A DNA stretch of 64,000 nt from Mycolicibacterium hodleri (GTDB taxonomy: Bacteria > Actinomycetota > Actinomycetes > Mycobacteriales > Mycobacteriaceae): the NCBI RefSeq assembly GCF_025822245.1, contig NZ_JACKTL010000008.1, positions 1 to 64,000 of the forward strand, in the 5' to 3' direction. Below are positions 55,692 through 64,000 of this stretch, piece after piece (position 1 is the first letter of the stretch; every line of letters starts with the position of its first letter). A program made the translations under genes and the position numbers. The notes beneath the pieces are model-generated. The model was not told the origin of the DNA. It searched no databases and saw only the letters and a program-made list of their open reading frames with translations.

Positions 55692-56297
55692 TTACTTCGA
55701 GTAGAACTCGACGATCAGCTGCTCGGTGAGCGGCACCTGAATCTGGGCGCGCTCGGGCAACTGGTGGACGAGGATGCGCTGGCGTTCGCCGACGACCTGG
55801 ATCCAGCCCGGGATCGGGCGGTCGCCCGCGGTCTGACGCGACAGCTCGAACGGCAGCGTGTTCAACGACTTCTCGCGGATGTCGATGATGTCGTACTGCG
55901 AGACGCGGTAGCTGGGGATGTCGACCTTCACGCCGTTGACGGTGAAGTGACCGTGGCTGACCAGCTGACGGGCCATCCGGCGCGTGCGGGCGAGCCCGGC
56001 GCGGTAGATGACGTTGTCGAGCCGGCTCTCCAGGATCTGCAGCAGGTTCTCGCCGGTCTTGCCCGAGTGGCGGTTGGCCTCCTCGTAGTAACGACGGAAC
56101 TGCTTCTCCATGACGCCGTAGGTGAAGCGGGCCTTCTGCTTCTCCTGCAGCTGCGTGCGGTATTCGCTCTCCTTGATCCGCGCGCGACCATGCTGGCCGG
56201 GCGGGTAGGGACGCTTCTCGAAGGACTGATCTCCACCGACGAGGTCGACGCCGAGACGACGCGACTTGCGGGTGACGGGTCCGGTATAACGAGCCAT
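55692..56297 (-). CDS. rpsD: 30S ribosomal protein S4
   Basis: 201 residues: ARYTGPVTRKSRRLGVDL start, the S4 RNA-binding domain RLDNVIYRAGLARTRRMARQLVSHGHFTVNG, and the C-terminal IVEFYSK. The N-terminal zinc-binding Cys set is absent (the C-minus form). Confidence 0.99.
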   Translation of the reverse strand: MARYTGPVTRKSRRLGVDLVGGDQSFEKRPYPPGQHGRARIKESEYRTQLQEKQKARFTYGVMEKQFRRYYEEANRHSGKTGENLLQILESRLDNVIYRAGLARTRRMARQLVSHGHFTVNGVKVDIPSYRVSQYDIIDIREKSLNTLPFELSRQTAGDRPIPGWIQVVGERQRILVHQLPERAQIQVPLTEQLIVEFYSK

Positions 56298-56311
56298 TTT
56301 CTAAATCTCCT

Positions 56312-56731
56312 CTAGACCCGGCGCCGCTTGGGCGGACGGCAGCCGTTGTGCGGCTGCGGCGTGACGTCGGAAATGGCGCCAACTTCGAGGCCGGCTGCCT
56401 GCAGTGAACGGATCGCGGTCTCGCGGCCCGAACCCGGGCCCTTCACGAAGACGTCGACCTTCTTGACACCGTGTTCCTGCGCCTTGCGGGCGGCGTTCTC
56501 GGCGGCCAGCTGCGCGGCGAACGGCGTCGACTTACGCGAGCCCTTGAAGCCCACGTGACCCGACGATGCCCAGGCGATGACGTTGCCCTGCTGGTCGGTG
56601 ATCGAGACGATCGTGTTGTTGAACGTGCTCTTGATGTGAGCGGCGCCGTGCGGAACGTTCTTCTTTTCCTTGCGGCGCGTCTTCTGGCCCTTCTTGGGAC
56701 CAGCCGCTCCACTCTTCTTGGCCTGTGCCAT
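56312..56731 (-). CDS. rpsK: 30S ribosomal protein S11
   Basis: 139 residues: basic N-terminus ([20 protein letters not shown]), core [19 protein letters not shown], and the C-terminal [20 protein letters not shown]. The Met at 56731 is preferred over a longer reading into rpsM. Confidence 0.98.
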   Translation of the reverse strand: MAQAKKSGAAGPKKGQKTRRKEKKNVPHGAAHIKSTFNNTIVSITDQQGNVIAWASSGHVGFKGSRKSTPFAAQLAAENAARKAQEHGVKKVDVFVKGPGSGRETAIRSLQAAGLEVGAISDVTPQPHNGCRPPKRRRV

Positions 56732-56735
56732 GTGC

Positions 56736-57116
56736 TTACCTGGCCTTCTTCTTGCCGGCGATGGTGCGCTTCGGGCCCTTGCGGGTGCGCGCGTTGGTCT
56801 TGGTCCGCTGGCCACGCACCGGGAGGCCGCGACGATGCCGCAGACCCTGGTAGCAGCCGATCTCGATCTTGCGTCGGATGTCGGCCTGCACCTCGCGGCG
56901 CAGGTCACCTTCGACCTTGATCTCGGAGTTGCTTTCGATGTAGTCGCGCAACTGCGACACCTGATCGTCGGTCAGGTCCTTGGTACGCAGATTGAAGTCG
57001 ATGCCGGTGGCCGACAAGATTTCCTGCGAGCGGGTACGGCCGATGCCGTAGATGTAGGTCAGCGCGATCTCCATGCGCTTGTCACGCGGGAGATCGACGC
57101 CCAGTAGACGTGCCAT
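56736..57116 (-). CDS. rpsM: 30S ribosomal protein S13
   Basis: 126 residues: [53 protein letters not shown] and a C-terminal KKKAR. Contacts the small-subunit head and the P-site tRNA. First gene of the rpsM-rpsK-rpsD-rpoA-rplQ-truA run, which rpmJ and infA precede. Confidence 0.98.
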   Translation of the reverse strand: MARLLGVDLPRDKRMEIALTYIYGIGRTRSQEILSATGIDFNLRTKDLTDDQVSQLRDYIESNSEIKVEGDLRREVQADIRRKIEIGCYQGLRHRRGLPVRGQRTKTNARTRKGPKRTIAGKKKAR

Positions 57117-57162
57117 CAGGCAGTGATTCCTTTTCGTTGCGGAGGTCTTGTCCCAGTCCGTT

Positions 57163-57193
57163 CCCCTCGCGGGGCCCGGCCTCCGTGCCGGGC
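57163..57193. terminator. Tandem GC hairpins between rpmJ and rpsM
   Basis: CCCC-TCGC-GGGG (57163-57174) and GCCCGGC-CTCCGT-GCCGGGC (57174-57193) are two adjacent hairpins in the 163-bp gap between rpmJ and rpsM. They could attenuate transcription or mark an RNA-processing site within the operon. No U-tract is present. Confidence 0.4.
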
Positions 57194-57279
57194 GTGTAAT
57201 GAGCAGCTCATCTGCTCACTGGTACTGGGATTTCATCATTCAGTTGTTGCGGTGCTGCGTTTGCGCGACGCGCAGACGA

Positions 57280-57393
57280 CTAGCCCTGACGCTGCTTGTG
57301 GCGCGGGTCAGAGCAGATCACCATGACCCGCCGGTGGCGACGGATCACCCTGCACTTGTCGCAGATGGGCTTGACGCTCGGGTTCACCTTCAC
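57280..57393 (-). CDS. rpmJ: 50S ribosomal protein L36
   Basis: A 37-residue protein found by translating the gap between infA and rps[21 protein letters not shown], then [11 protein letters not shown]. The zinc-binding set C-x2-C ... C-x4-H is present (the C-plus form of L36). Start is a GTG at 57393. Corresponds to Rv3461c. Confidence 0.96.
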   Translation of the reverse strand: MKVNPSVKPICDKCRVIRRHRRVMVICSDPRHKQRQG

Positions 57394-57418
57394 GGCGGTC
57401 GATCCTGTCTTGGTGTAG

Positions 57419-57640
57419 TTACTTGTAGCGGTAAACGATGCGGCCCCGAGTCAGGTCGTAGGGCGACAACTCCACCACGACGCGGTCCTCGGGCAGAATG
57501 CGGATGTAGTGCTGCCGCATCTTGCCGCTGATGTGCGCGAGCACCTTGTGTCCGTTCTCCAGCTCAATGCGGAACATCGCATTGGGCAGGGGCTCGACCA
57601 CGCGGCCCTCGACTTCGATGGCACCGTCTTTTTTAGCCAT
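57419..57640 (-). CDS. infA: Translation initiation factor IF-1
   Basis: 73 residues, an OB-fold protein: [40 protein letters not shown] and [20 protein letters not shown]. It is the first gene of the alpha-operon here (infA-rpmJ-rpsM...). Confidence 0.99.
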   Translation of the reverse strand: MAKKDGAIEVEGRVVEPLPNAMFRIELENGHKVLAHISGKMRQHYIRILPEDRVVVELSPYDLTRGRIVYRYK

Positions 57641-57887
57641 GTCCTCCGTAATTCCCTGTCTGGCGCCGCAAGGGCCGCTCCGACTTCAAAACGTGAGCCG
57701 GATTCGTTAAATTCCAGGACAGGGCACGCAAGGAGCCGGCGCGGAAGCCGCACCGTTGGTCAATGGTACCCGCTCGTGCGCGCTCCCCAAAATCGCCGTC
57801 ACCAGCAACGGCCGGGGGATGGCAAGATCGTTCGAGGGTCGACCGAAGGCCCGCGACGACGACGCTATACGAGCCCCGGGGGAACGT

Positions 57888-58394
57888 GTGACAGCTGCCT
57901 ACCTCGCGGCGTTCATCGTCGGCGGGATAGCCGTGCTCTCGGCACTGTTGCTCGTCGACGTCGGCCACGGTGTCGGCCATGACGGCCTGCCCTTCCTCAG
58001 CCTCACCGGGCTGTCCGCCGCCCTGCTCGGCGCGGGGGCCGGCGGTCTGATCAGCTCCTGGGGCGGCCTGGGCGCCGTGGGCTCCGGGCTGGTCGCGGTC
58101 GGTGCAGCCGTCGCCCTGGTGCTCCTCTTCCAGGGGCTGCTACTGCCCTACCTGAGACGGCAGCAGTCGAACTCGCAAAAGTCGAGGACCTCCTACATCG
58201 GTCTGCTCGGCACCGTCACCTTGGACGTGCCCGTCGGCAGTTGGGGCGAGGTCGCGTTCGTCGACTCCGACGGCAACCGGGTGCGGGCGAGGGCCGTCAC
58301 CGAAGAACCCGAAGCGCTGGTGAAGAACACCAGCGTCTACATCGCCGACGTCGACGCCGACTACCTGCACGTCGTCGCGGTACCCGACCACTAG
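57888..58394 (+). CDS. NfeD-like membrane protein
   Basis: 168 residues. Three transmembrane helices (AAYLAAFIVGGIAVLSALLL; SLTGLSAALLGAGAGGLISS; LVAVGAAVALVLLFQGLLLP) precede a short OB-fold domain (IGLLGTVTLDVPVGSWGEVAF). Such NfeD proteins partner with flotillins; the next gene, 34 bp downstream, is one. The GTG at 57888 fits a TATACG -10 at 57866-57871. Longer frames exist upstream but lack the NfeD pattern. Confidence 0.8.
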   Translation: MTAAYLAAFIVGGIAVLSALLLVDVGHGVGHDGLPFLSLTGLSAALLGAGAGGLISSWGGLGAVGSGLVAVGAAVALVLLFQGLLLPYLRRQQSNSQKSRTSYIGLLGTVTLDVPVGSWGEVAFVDSDGNRVRARAVTEEPEALVKNTSVYIADVDADYLHVVAVPDH

Positions 58395-58428
58395 CGCAGT
58401 CCCCGACCCACCAACGGAAGGCACCGAC

Positions 58429-59988
58429 GTGTCCGTTTTCCTCATCGTCGCGATCGCGGTCATCGCCGGGCTCCTGCTCCTGGTGGTGCTGCCGATGATC
58501 TACGTGAAGAACTACATCAAGGTGCCACCCAATGAGGTAGCCGTGTTCACCGGTCGCGGTCAGCCCAAGGTGGTCCGCGGCGGGGCCCGCTTCCGGGTGC
58601 CGGGCATCGAACGCGTCGACATCATGAGCCTCGAGCCGTTCAACGTGAGCATCAACCTGCAGAACGCCCTGTCCAACAACGGCGTGCCGGTCAACGTCGA
58701 AGCCGTCGGCCTGGTGCGCATCGGTTCGGCCGACGAGGCCGTGCAGACCGCCGTGCAACGGTTCCTCACCTCCGACCTCAGCGAGCTGCAACGCCAGATC
58801 AACGAGATCCTGGCCGGCAGCCTCCGCGGCATCACCGCCACCATGACCGTCGAAGACCTCAACTCCAACCGGGACACCCTGGCCCGCAGCGTCGTCGAGG
58901 AGGCGGGCAGCGACCTCGCCCGCATCGGCATGGAGGTCGACGTCCTCAAGATCGCCGGGATCAGCGACGCCAACGACTACCTCAAGTCGCTCGGTCAGCG
59001 GCGCATCGCCGAGGTGAAGCGCGACGCCACCGTCGGCACCGCCGAAGCGGAGCGCGACGCGCAGATCCAGTCGGCGAAGGCGCGCCAGGCCGGGTCGGTC
59101 GCCCAGGCCGAAGCCGACACCGCGATCGCGATCGCCAACCAGAAGCGCGACGTCGAGCTTGCGCGGTTGCGCGCCCAAACCGAGGCCGAGAACGCTCAGG
59201 CCGACCAGGCGGGACCGCTGGCCAACGCAAGGGCCCAGAAGGACGTCGGCATCGCCACCGAACAGGCCGAGGCCGCCCGCATCCAGGCCCGCATCGAGGT
59301 GGAGCAGCGGCGCAGCGAGCAGGCCCAGGCCGCCCTGCAGGCCGACGTCATCGCCCCGGCCGAGGCCCAGCGCTCGGCCGACATCGCCCGTGCCGAGGGG
59401 CAGCGTCAAGCGGCGATCCTCGGCGCCGAAGCGCAGGCCGAGTCGGCGCGCCGCGCCGGCCAGGCCGAAGCCGACGCCCGGAAGGCGGCGGCCGACGCGT
59501 TGCGCGTGGAGAAGCAGGCCGAGGCGGACAGCCTGCAGGCCAAGCTGGTCGCCGAGGCGGCAGGCAAGAAGGAACTGGCCGACGCCACCCGGGTGGAACA
59601 GCTGGCCGAGGCGGCCGGCATCGAGGCCAAGCTGGTCGCCGAGGCGACCGGCAAGAAGGAGATCGCCGCGGCGCTCAACGGTTACACGTCCGAGGCGGCG
59701 CGCATGCTGATGCTCCCCGACGTGCTGGCGTCGGTCGTCAAGGCCACCGAGGCGGCGGCCGCGCCGCTCGCCGAGATCGACCGGCTGTCGATCATCGGCG
59801 GGTCGGGCGACGCCCAGGATGCGATGGGTGGACTGTTGGGCATCAGCCCCCTGGCCGTGGCCAAGATCGTCGAGGCGCTAAAGACCTCGGGAATCGACGT
59901 CGCCGGGATGCTGAATCGGTTCGGCGGCGAGAGCTCCACACCCGTCGCGGCTGCGGCGAACTCGCATCCGATTGCGCCCTCCGAGTAA
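58429..59988 (+). CDS. Flotillin-like SPFH protein
   Basis: 519 residues. One N-terminal membrane helix (VAIAVIAGLLLLVVLPMIYV) precedes an SPFH domain (NEVAVFTGRGQPKVVRGGARF), and a long Ala/Glu/Gln-rich coiled coil (about residues 200-430). Within the coil a repeat AEAAGKKELADATRVEQLAE and AEATGKKEIAAALNGY is visible. The C-terminus has GGSGDAQDAMGGLLGISPLA. Flotillins organise membrane microdomains. Likely co-transcribed with the NfeD gene. GTG start at 58429. Confidence 0.9.
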   Translation: MSVFLIVAIAVIAGLLLLVVLPMIYVKNYIKVPPNEVAVFTGRGQPKVVRGGARFRVPGIERVDIMSLEPFNVSINLQNALSNNGVPVNVEAVGLVRIGSADEAVQTAVQRFLTSDLSELQRQINEILAGSLRGITATMTVEDLNSNRDTLARSVVEEAGSDLARIGMEVDVLKIAGISDANDYLKSLGQRRIAEVKRDATVGTAEAERDAQIQSAKARQAGSVAQAEADTAIAIANQKRDVELARLRAQTEAENAQADQAGPLANARAQKDVGIATEQAEAARIQARIEVEQRRSEQAQAALQADVIAPAEAQRSADIARAEGQRQAAILGAEAQAESARRAGQAEADARKAAADALRVEKQAEADSLQAKLVAEAAGKKELADATRVEQLAEAAGIEAKLVAEATGKKEIAAALNGYTSEAARMLMLPDVLASVVKATEAAAAPLAEIDRLSIIGGSGDAQDAMGGLLGISPLAVAKIVEALKTSGIDVAGMLNRFGGESSTPVAAAANSHPIAPSE

Positions 59989-60051
59989 CCGGCACGTCTC
60001 CCCGTCGTCCAGGGTGAAATTGGGTGGACGACCAGCGCATAATTGATCTCG

Positions 60052-61749
60052 ATGACCGGACCCACTTCGCAGCCCCGCCATCCCGTGATTCTGACGGTGG
60101 ACGACGATCCCGCAGTGTCGCGCGCCGTCGCGCGCGACCTTCGCCGCCATTACGGCGAGCGGTACCGCATCGTCCGCGCCGAAAGCGGGCCCGACGCGCT
60201 GGCGACCCTCAAGGAACTCAAGCTGCGCGGTGACACCGTTGCCGTGCTCGTCGCCGACTACCGGATGCCGCAGATGAGCGGCATCGAATTCCTCGAAAAG
60301 GCGATGGACCTGTTTCCGCTGGCGAAACGGGTGCTGCTGACCGCATACGCGGACACCCACGCCGCCATCGACGCGATCAACGTCGTCGACCTCGACCACT
60401 ACCTGCTCAAGCCGTGGGATCCGCCGGAGGAAAAGCTCTATCCGGTGATCGACGGGCTGCTCGAGGAGTGGCGCGCCGTCGGCGACCGCGCGATGCCCTA
60501 CACCAAGGTGATCGGGCACCGCTGGAACCAGCGGTCGTGGGAGGTGCGCCAATTCCTGGCGCGCAACCAGTTCCCGTTCCGCGCCTACATGGCCGACGAA
60601 CCGAAGGGCCTGCAGCTTCTCGACGCCGCGGGCCTCGACGGCCGTGACCTGCCCGTCGTGATCACCGAGAAGGGCGAGGCGATCGTCGAGCCGACCGACG
60701 GCCAACTGGCCGAGCTACTCGGCTTGTCGACCGAGCCGTCGCTGCCGATGTACGACCTCGCGGTCATCGGCGGCGGCCCCGCCGGGCTGGCGTCGGCGGT
60801 GTACGGCGCCTCCGAGGGGCTCGAGACCGTCCTCATCGAACGCACCACGACCGGCGGACAGGCCGGTCGCAGCTCGCGGATCGAGAACTACCTGGGCTTC
60901 CCGATCGGCGTGTCCGGAGCCGAGCTGACCAACTCCGCCCGCAGGCAGGCCGAACGGTTCGGCGCCGAGGTCATCACCACTCGCGACGTCGTCAAGCTTC
61001 ACGTCGGCGAGGCGGCGCCGACGATCGAGTTCGAGGACGGCAGCACCATCGGCGCCCGCTCGGTCATCCTCGCGACCGGCGTCGAGTACCAGGAACTCAA
61101 GGTCGTCGGCTGCTGGAGTGACCCCGCCGATCCGGACGGCTGCAACTACGTCGGCCGCGGCGTCTACTACGGGGCCTCGGTGTCCGACGCCGAGGAGTGT
61201 CGCGGCGAGGACGTCTACATCGTCGGCGGCGCGAACTCGGCGGGCCAGGCCGCGATGTTCATGTCCAAGACCGCCAAGTCGGTGACGCTGCTGGTGCGCG
61301 GCCCCTCGCTGGAGGCGTCGATGTCGCACTACCTCATCGAGCAGATCGAGGGCAACGACAAGATCGACGTCAAGACCTGCACCGAGGTGGTCGACACGGT
61401 TGGCGAGGACGGTCACCTGTCCGGGCTGGTGCTGCTAAACCGGCAGTCGGGTGAGCGCGCCACGGTGCCCTCGGGACGGCTGTGCTGCTTCATTGGCGCG
61501 AGCCCTCGGACCGAGTGGCTCGACGGCGTTCTCGCCCTCGACGAGCGCGGCTTCGTGCTCGCCGGGCCCGACCTCAAGGACGTCTGCGGCTGGAATCGGG
61601 AACGTCCGCCGCACCACTTGGAAACAAGTGTGCCCGGTGTGTTCGTTGCAGGAGACGTGCGCTCTGAATCCGCGAAGCGGGTGGCGGCCGCCGTCGGTGA
61701 AGGGTCGATGGCCGTGATGCTGGTGCACCGCTACCTGGCCGAAGCGTGA
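60052..61749 (+). CDS. Response regulator receiver - thioredoxin-fold - TrxR-like flavoprotein fusion
   Basis: 565 residues in three parts. Residues ~12-120 are an intact receiver: ILTVDDDPAVSR, phospho-Asp in VADYRMPQMSG, conserved Lys in LLKPWD. Residues ~150-230 look like a thioredoxin/glutaredoxin-fold domain without a CxxC (GHRWNQRSWEVRQFLARNQF). Residues ~240-565 are a TrxR-like FAD/NAD(P)H module: VIGGGPAGLASAVYG, GGQAGRSSRIENYLGFPIG, YIVGGANSAGQAA and VFVAGDVR. The TrxR redox pair CxxC is missing (GVYYGASVSDAEEC instead). Histidine kinase follows 43 bp downstream. The ATG at 60052 is preferred over an earlier TTG. Confidence 0.85.
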   Translation: MTGPTSQPRHPVILTVDDDPAVSRAVARDLRRHYGERYRIVRAESGPDALATLKELKLRGDTVAVLVADYRMPQMSGIEFLEKAMDLFPLAKRVLLTAYADTHAAIDAINVVDLDHYLLKPWDPPEEKLYPVIDGLLEEWRAVGDRAMPYTKVIGHRWNQRSWEVRQFLARNQFPFRAYMADEPKGLQLLDAAGLDGRDLPVVITEKGEAIVEPTDGQLAELLGLSTEPSLPMYDLAVIGGGPAGLASAVYGASEGLETVLIERTTTGGQAGRSSRIENYLGFPIGVSGAELTNSARRQAERFGAEVITTRDVVKLHVGEAAPTIEFEDGSTIGARSVILATGVEYQELKVVGCWSDPADPDGCNYVGRGVYYGASVSDAEECRGEDVYIVGGANSAGQAAMFMSKTAKSVTLLVRGPSLEASMSHYLIEQIEGNDKIDVKTCTEVVDTVGEDGHLSGLVLLNRQSGERATVPSGRLCCFIGASPRTEWLDGVLALDERGFVLAGPDLKDVCGWNRERPPHHLETSVPGVFVAGDVRSESAKRVAAAVGEGSMAVMLVHRYLAEA

Positions 61750-61792
61750 GTGCCGGCGCCGCCGGCGAAGCCTAGAGAGAAGGATTGTCCCC

Positions 61793-63262
61793 ATGGGCGA
61801 AACGTGTCTGCCCGACGAGCTTCGGACTCTGTTCCTGTTCGAGAAGCTGACCGACCGCCAGCTGCAATCGCTGTGCGCCCACGGACACCTTGCGCGGTTC
61901 GAGCCGGGTCCGATCTGCATCGAGGGTGAGGCTGCGACCTGCTTCTACGTCCTCATCGAGGGCGAGCTGGCGATGTCGAAGCGCTCCGGCGGTCTCGACA
62001 TCGAAACCAACCGGACCTCGCAGCGCGGCGTGTACTGCGGTGCGTGGAGCGCCTACGTGGACGGCGTACCCCAGGTCTACGAGTCCTCGGTGCGCGTGAC
62101 GAAGCCGTCGAAGTTCTTCGTCCTCGACGCGACCGCGTTCGGCGAGTTCGTCAAGGCCGAGCTTCCGATGGCGGTGCATCTGCTCGAGGGCCTCAAGGTC
62201 GGCGGTCTGCGCCAGCGGCAGATCATCGACCAGCGCGAGAAGCTCCTGGCGCTCGGTCAGCTGTCGGCGGGGCTGACCCACCAGCTCAACAATCCGGCCG
62301 CAGCCGCCGCCCGGGCGGTCTCCGATCTGCGCGAGAAGATCGCGGGCATGCGGCACAAGCTCGCAATGCTGGCCGACGGCAAGTTCAGCCCCGAGGGGTT
62401 GCGCGTCCTGGTCACCATCCAGGAGGAGGTGGCCGAGCAAGTCGCCAAGTCCAAGGCCCTCGAACTCACCGCGCTGGAGGCCTCCGATCGGGAGGACGCG
62501 ATCGGCGACTGGTTGGAGGACCACGGCATCGTGGGGGCCTGGGACTACGCCCCGACCTTCGTCGAGGCCGGTCTGGACATCGACTGGCTGGAGCGCATCT
62601 CGGCCTCCGTCGACGCGGTCGACGCGACCGCGTCCCTGCAGGGAGCGATCGGCTGGCTGCGGTACACCATCGACACCGAGTTGATGATGAACCAGATCGC
62701 CGAGGCCAGCAGCCGCATCTCGGCGCTTCTGGCCGGCGCCAAGCAGTACTCGCAGATGGACCGCGCGCCGTATCAGAGCGCCAACGTCCACGAGCTGCTG
62801 CGCAGCACCATCATGATGTTCGGCGAGAAACTGGGCAAGGACAAGCCGGTGAAGCTGGTCAAGGAACTCGACCAGACGCTTCCCGAAATTCAGTGCTACC
62901 CAGGCGATCTCAACCAGGTCTGGACCAACGTCATCGACAACGCGATTCAGGCGATGGGTGGGCACGGCACGCTGACCATCCGTACCTCCGCGGTCGGTGA
63001 GGACGCCATCAAGGTGGAGATCTGCGACGACGGACCCGGCATCCCGCCCGACATCGCCGACCGCATCTTCACGCCGTTCTTCACCACCAAGGCCTTCGGG
63101 GAGGGCACCGGCCTCGGGCTGGACCTGGCCTGGCGCATCGTCGCCCAGAAGCACCACGGCAACATCCGGGTGGAGTCCAAGCCCGGTGACACCCGCTTCA
63201 TCATCGTGCTCCCGCTGGTGGCTCCAAAGCCGGAGGAAGCTCCCGCCGACGCCGACGAATAG
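61793..63262 (+). CDS. Sensor histidine kinase with N-terminal cNMP-binding-like domain
   Basis: 489 residues without clear transmembrane segments. The N-terminal domain is CRP-like (LRTLFLFEKLTDRQLQSLCA, FYVLIEGELAMSKR). The H-box is LSAGLTHQLNNPAAAAARA. The ATPase region has N-box QVWTNVIDNAIQAM, G1 CDDGPGIPPDIADRIF, and G2 EGTGLGLDLAWRI. It presumably phosphorylates the receiver of the upstream flavoprotein fusion. A strict cyclic-nucleotide binding motif is not evident. Cytoplasmic, so the input is probably an internal signal. Confidence 0.88.
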   Translation: MGETCLPDELRTLFLFEKLTDRQLQSLCAHGHLARFEPGPICIEGEAATCFYVLIEGELAMSKRSGGLDIETNRTSQRGVYCGAWSAYVDGVPQVYESSVRVTKPSKFFVLDATAFGEFVKAELPMAVHLLEGLKVGGLRQRQIIDQREKLLALGQLSAGLTHQLNNPAAAAARAVSDLREKIAGMRHKLAMLADGKFSPEGLRVLVTIQEEVAEQVAKSKALELTALEASDREDAIGDWLEDHGIVGAWDYAPTFVEAGLDIDWLERISASVDAVDATASLQGAIGWLRYTIDTELMMNQIAEASSRISALLAGAKQYSQMDRAPYQSANVHELLRSTIMMFGEKLGKDKPVKLVKELDQTLPEIQCYPGDLNQVWTNVIDNAIQAMGGHGTLTIRTSAVGEDAIKVEICDDGPGIPPDIADRIFTPFFTTKAFGEGTGLGLDLAWRIVAQKHHGNIRVESKPGDTRFIIVLPLVAPKPEEAPADADE

Positions 63263-63327
63263 CCAAGCCTTCGGCTCAGGCTGATCGTGGCGGAATAGGC
63301 GCGACGACGCAACGGGTTGACCCAACC

Positions 63328-64000
63328 ATGGCGAAACCAGAACTCGGCAAATTCGGCGTCTTCGGTCACTACGCGCAGTGGCAGCAGGTGCCACCCGACC
63401 AGCTTCGCGAGATCGAAGCCCTCGGTTACGGCGCCATCTGGGCCGGTGGGTCGCCGCCCGCCGAGCTCGACTGGGTGGATCCCATCCTGGGCGAGACCGA
63501 CAAGCTGGCGTTGGCCACCGGCATCGTCAACATCTGGACCGCCGCGGCAGGCCCCGTCGCCGAGTCGTTCCACCGCATCGACGCGGCATACCCGAACCGG
63601 TTCCTGCTGGGCATCGGCGTCGGCCACCCCGAGGCCCACGCCGAGTACAAGAAGCCCTACGACGCCCTCACCGAGTACCTCGACGAGCTCGACCGGTACG
63701 GCGTCCCCAAGGATCGCCGCGTCGTCGCCGCCCTCGGACCGCAGGTGCTCAAGCTCTCGGCCCGTCGCAGCGCGGGCGCTCACCCGTACCTGACCACGCC
63801 CGAACACACAAGGCAGGCAAGGGAATTGGTGGGCCCCGACGCGTTCATCGCACCCGAGCACAAGGCCGTCCTCACCACGGACGCCGAGCAGGCCCGTGCC
63901 GTGGGACGCAAGGCACTCGAGATCTACCTCAACCTGGCCAACTACACCAACAACTGGAAGCGACTCGGCTTCACCGACGCCGACGTCGCGAAGCCGGGCA
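63328..64000 (+). CDS. Luciferase-like (F420-type) oxidoreductase, truncated by window end
   Basis: First 224 residues only. MAKPELGKFGVFGHYAQWQ, EALGYGAIWAGGSPPAELDW, RFLLGIGVGHPEAHAEYKKP and VAALGPQVLKLSARRSAGA mark the Rv3463-type LLM oxidoreductase family. This is the position of Rv3463 after the infA operon in M. tuberculosis. The 3' end lies outside the window. Confidence 0.88.
   Translation, partial: MAKPELGKFGVFGHYAQWQQVPPDQLREIEALGYGAIWAGGSPPAELDWVDPILGETDKLALATGIVNIWTAAAGPVAESFHRIDAAYPNRFLLGIGVGHPEAHAEYKKPYDALTEYLDELDRYGVPKDRRVVAALGPQVLKLSARRSAGAHPYLTTPEHTRQARELVGPDAFIAPEHKAVLTTDAEQARAVGRKALEIYLNLANYTNNWKRLGFTDADVAKPG

Overview
The window is a GC-rich actinobacterial chromosome segment, almost certainly from a fast-growing, Mycolicibacterium-like mycobacterium. 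The backbone follows the Mycobacterium tuberculosis order Rv3419c to Rv3463: tsaD-rimI-tsaB-tsaE-hydrolase-alr, gadB, nnr, glmS, glmM, rpsI-rplM, esxU-esxT, ESX-4, cutinases, truA-rplQ-rpoA-rpsD-rpsK-rpsM-rpmJ-infA, then an F420-type luciferase-like oxidoreductase. Frequent GTG/TTG starts, 4-bp start/stop overlaps and leaderless-looking promoters fit this. No rRNA, tRNA, CRISPR array or insertion sequence was recognised.

Layout. 1-615: 3' part of a DUF222/HNH gene. 0.8-8.5 kb: tRNA t6A operon with alr, gadB and nnr. 8.6-10.1 kb: methyltransferase plus siderophore-interacting flavoprotein behind an IdeR-like iron box. 10.1-19.8 kb: an accessory stretch of small regulators, SDRs, hydrolases, an MFS exporter and an F420-type oxidoreductase around glmS. 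19.8-21.5 kb: a type VII-secretion-like bicistron, not next to ESX-4. 21.6-37.0 kb: a large inserted block for B12-dependent glycerol/1,2-diol metabolism. 37-39.4 kb: glmM, rpsI, rplM. 39.8-49.3 kb: ESX-4. 49.3-53 kb: a CGNR regulator with a divergent EamA transporter, then three cutinases. 53-57.6 kb: truA and the rpoA/ribosomal operon. 57.9-63.3 kb: NfeD/flotillin pair and a two-component system whose regulator is fused to a flavoprotein. The right edge cuts a luciferase-like gene.

The most interesting region is 21.6-37 kb. A cobalamin riboswitch and a 21-codon leader ORF precede cobT-cobIJ. Convergent to them lies a complete coenzyme-B12-dependent diol/glycerol dehydratase (three subunits), its two-subunit reactivase and an unrecognised 140-residue protein. 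Next come an FhuF-like Fe-S protein, a LuxR-type regulator with a degenerate receiver, cobA, glpF, an HbpS/PduO-C-like protein and glpK. There is no microcompartment shell gene, and no adenosyltransferase, aldehyde dehydrogenase or propanediol dehydrogenase in the window. A direct repeat TGCAAC-N5-TGCAAC lies 10-11 bp upstream of the putative -10 of the dehydratase operon, of the LuxR gene itself and of glpK. This suggests one small regulon for glycerol/diol entry and B12-dependent dehydration.

Other regulatory signals read directly from sequence: an array of CTAACC/GGTTAG half-sites spaced exactly 24 bp between a CGNR regulator and a hydrolase; an ATAC-N7-GTAT LysR box over a LysR start codon; two identical-geometry ECF sigma promoters (GGGAAC-N17-CGTCC) in front of esxU-esxT and eccC4; and long palindromes between esxT and rplM.
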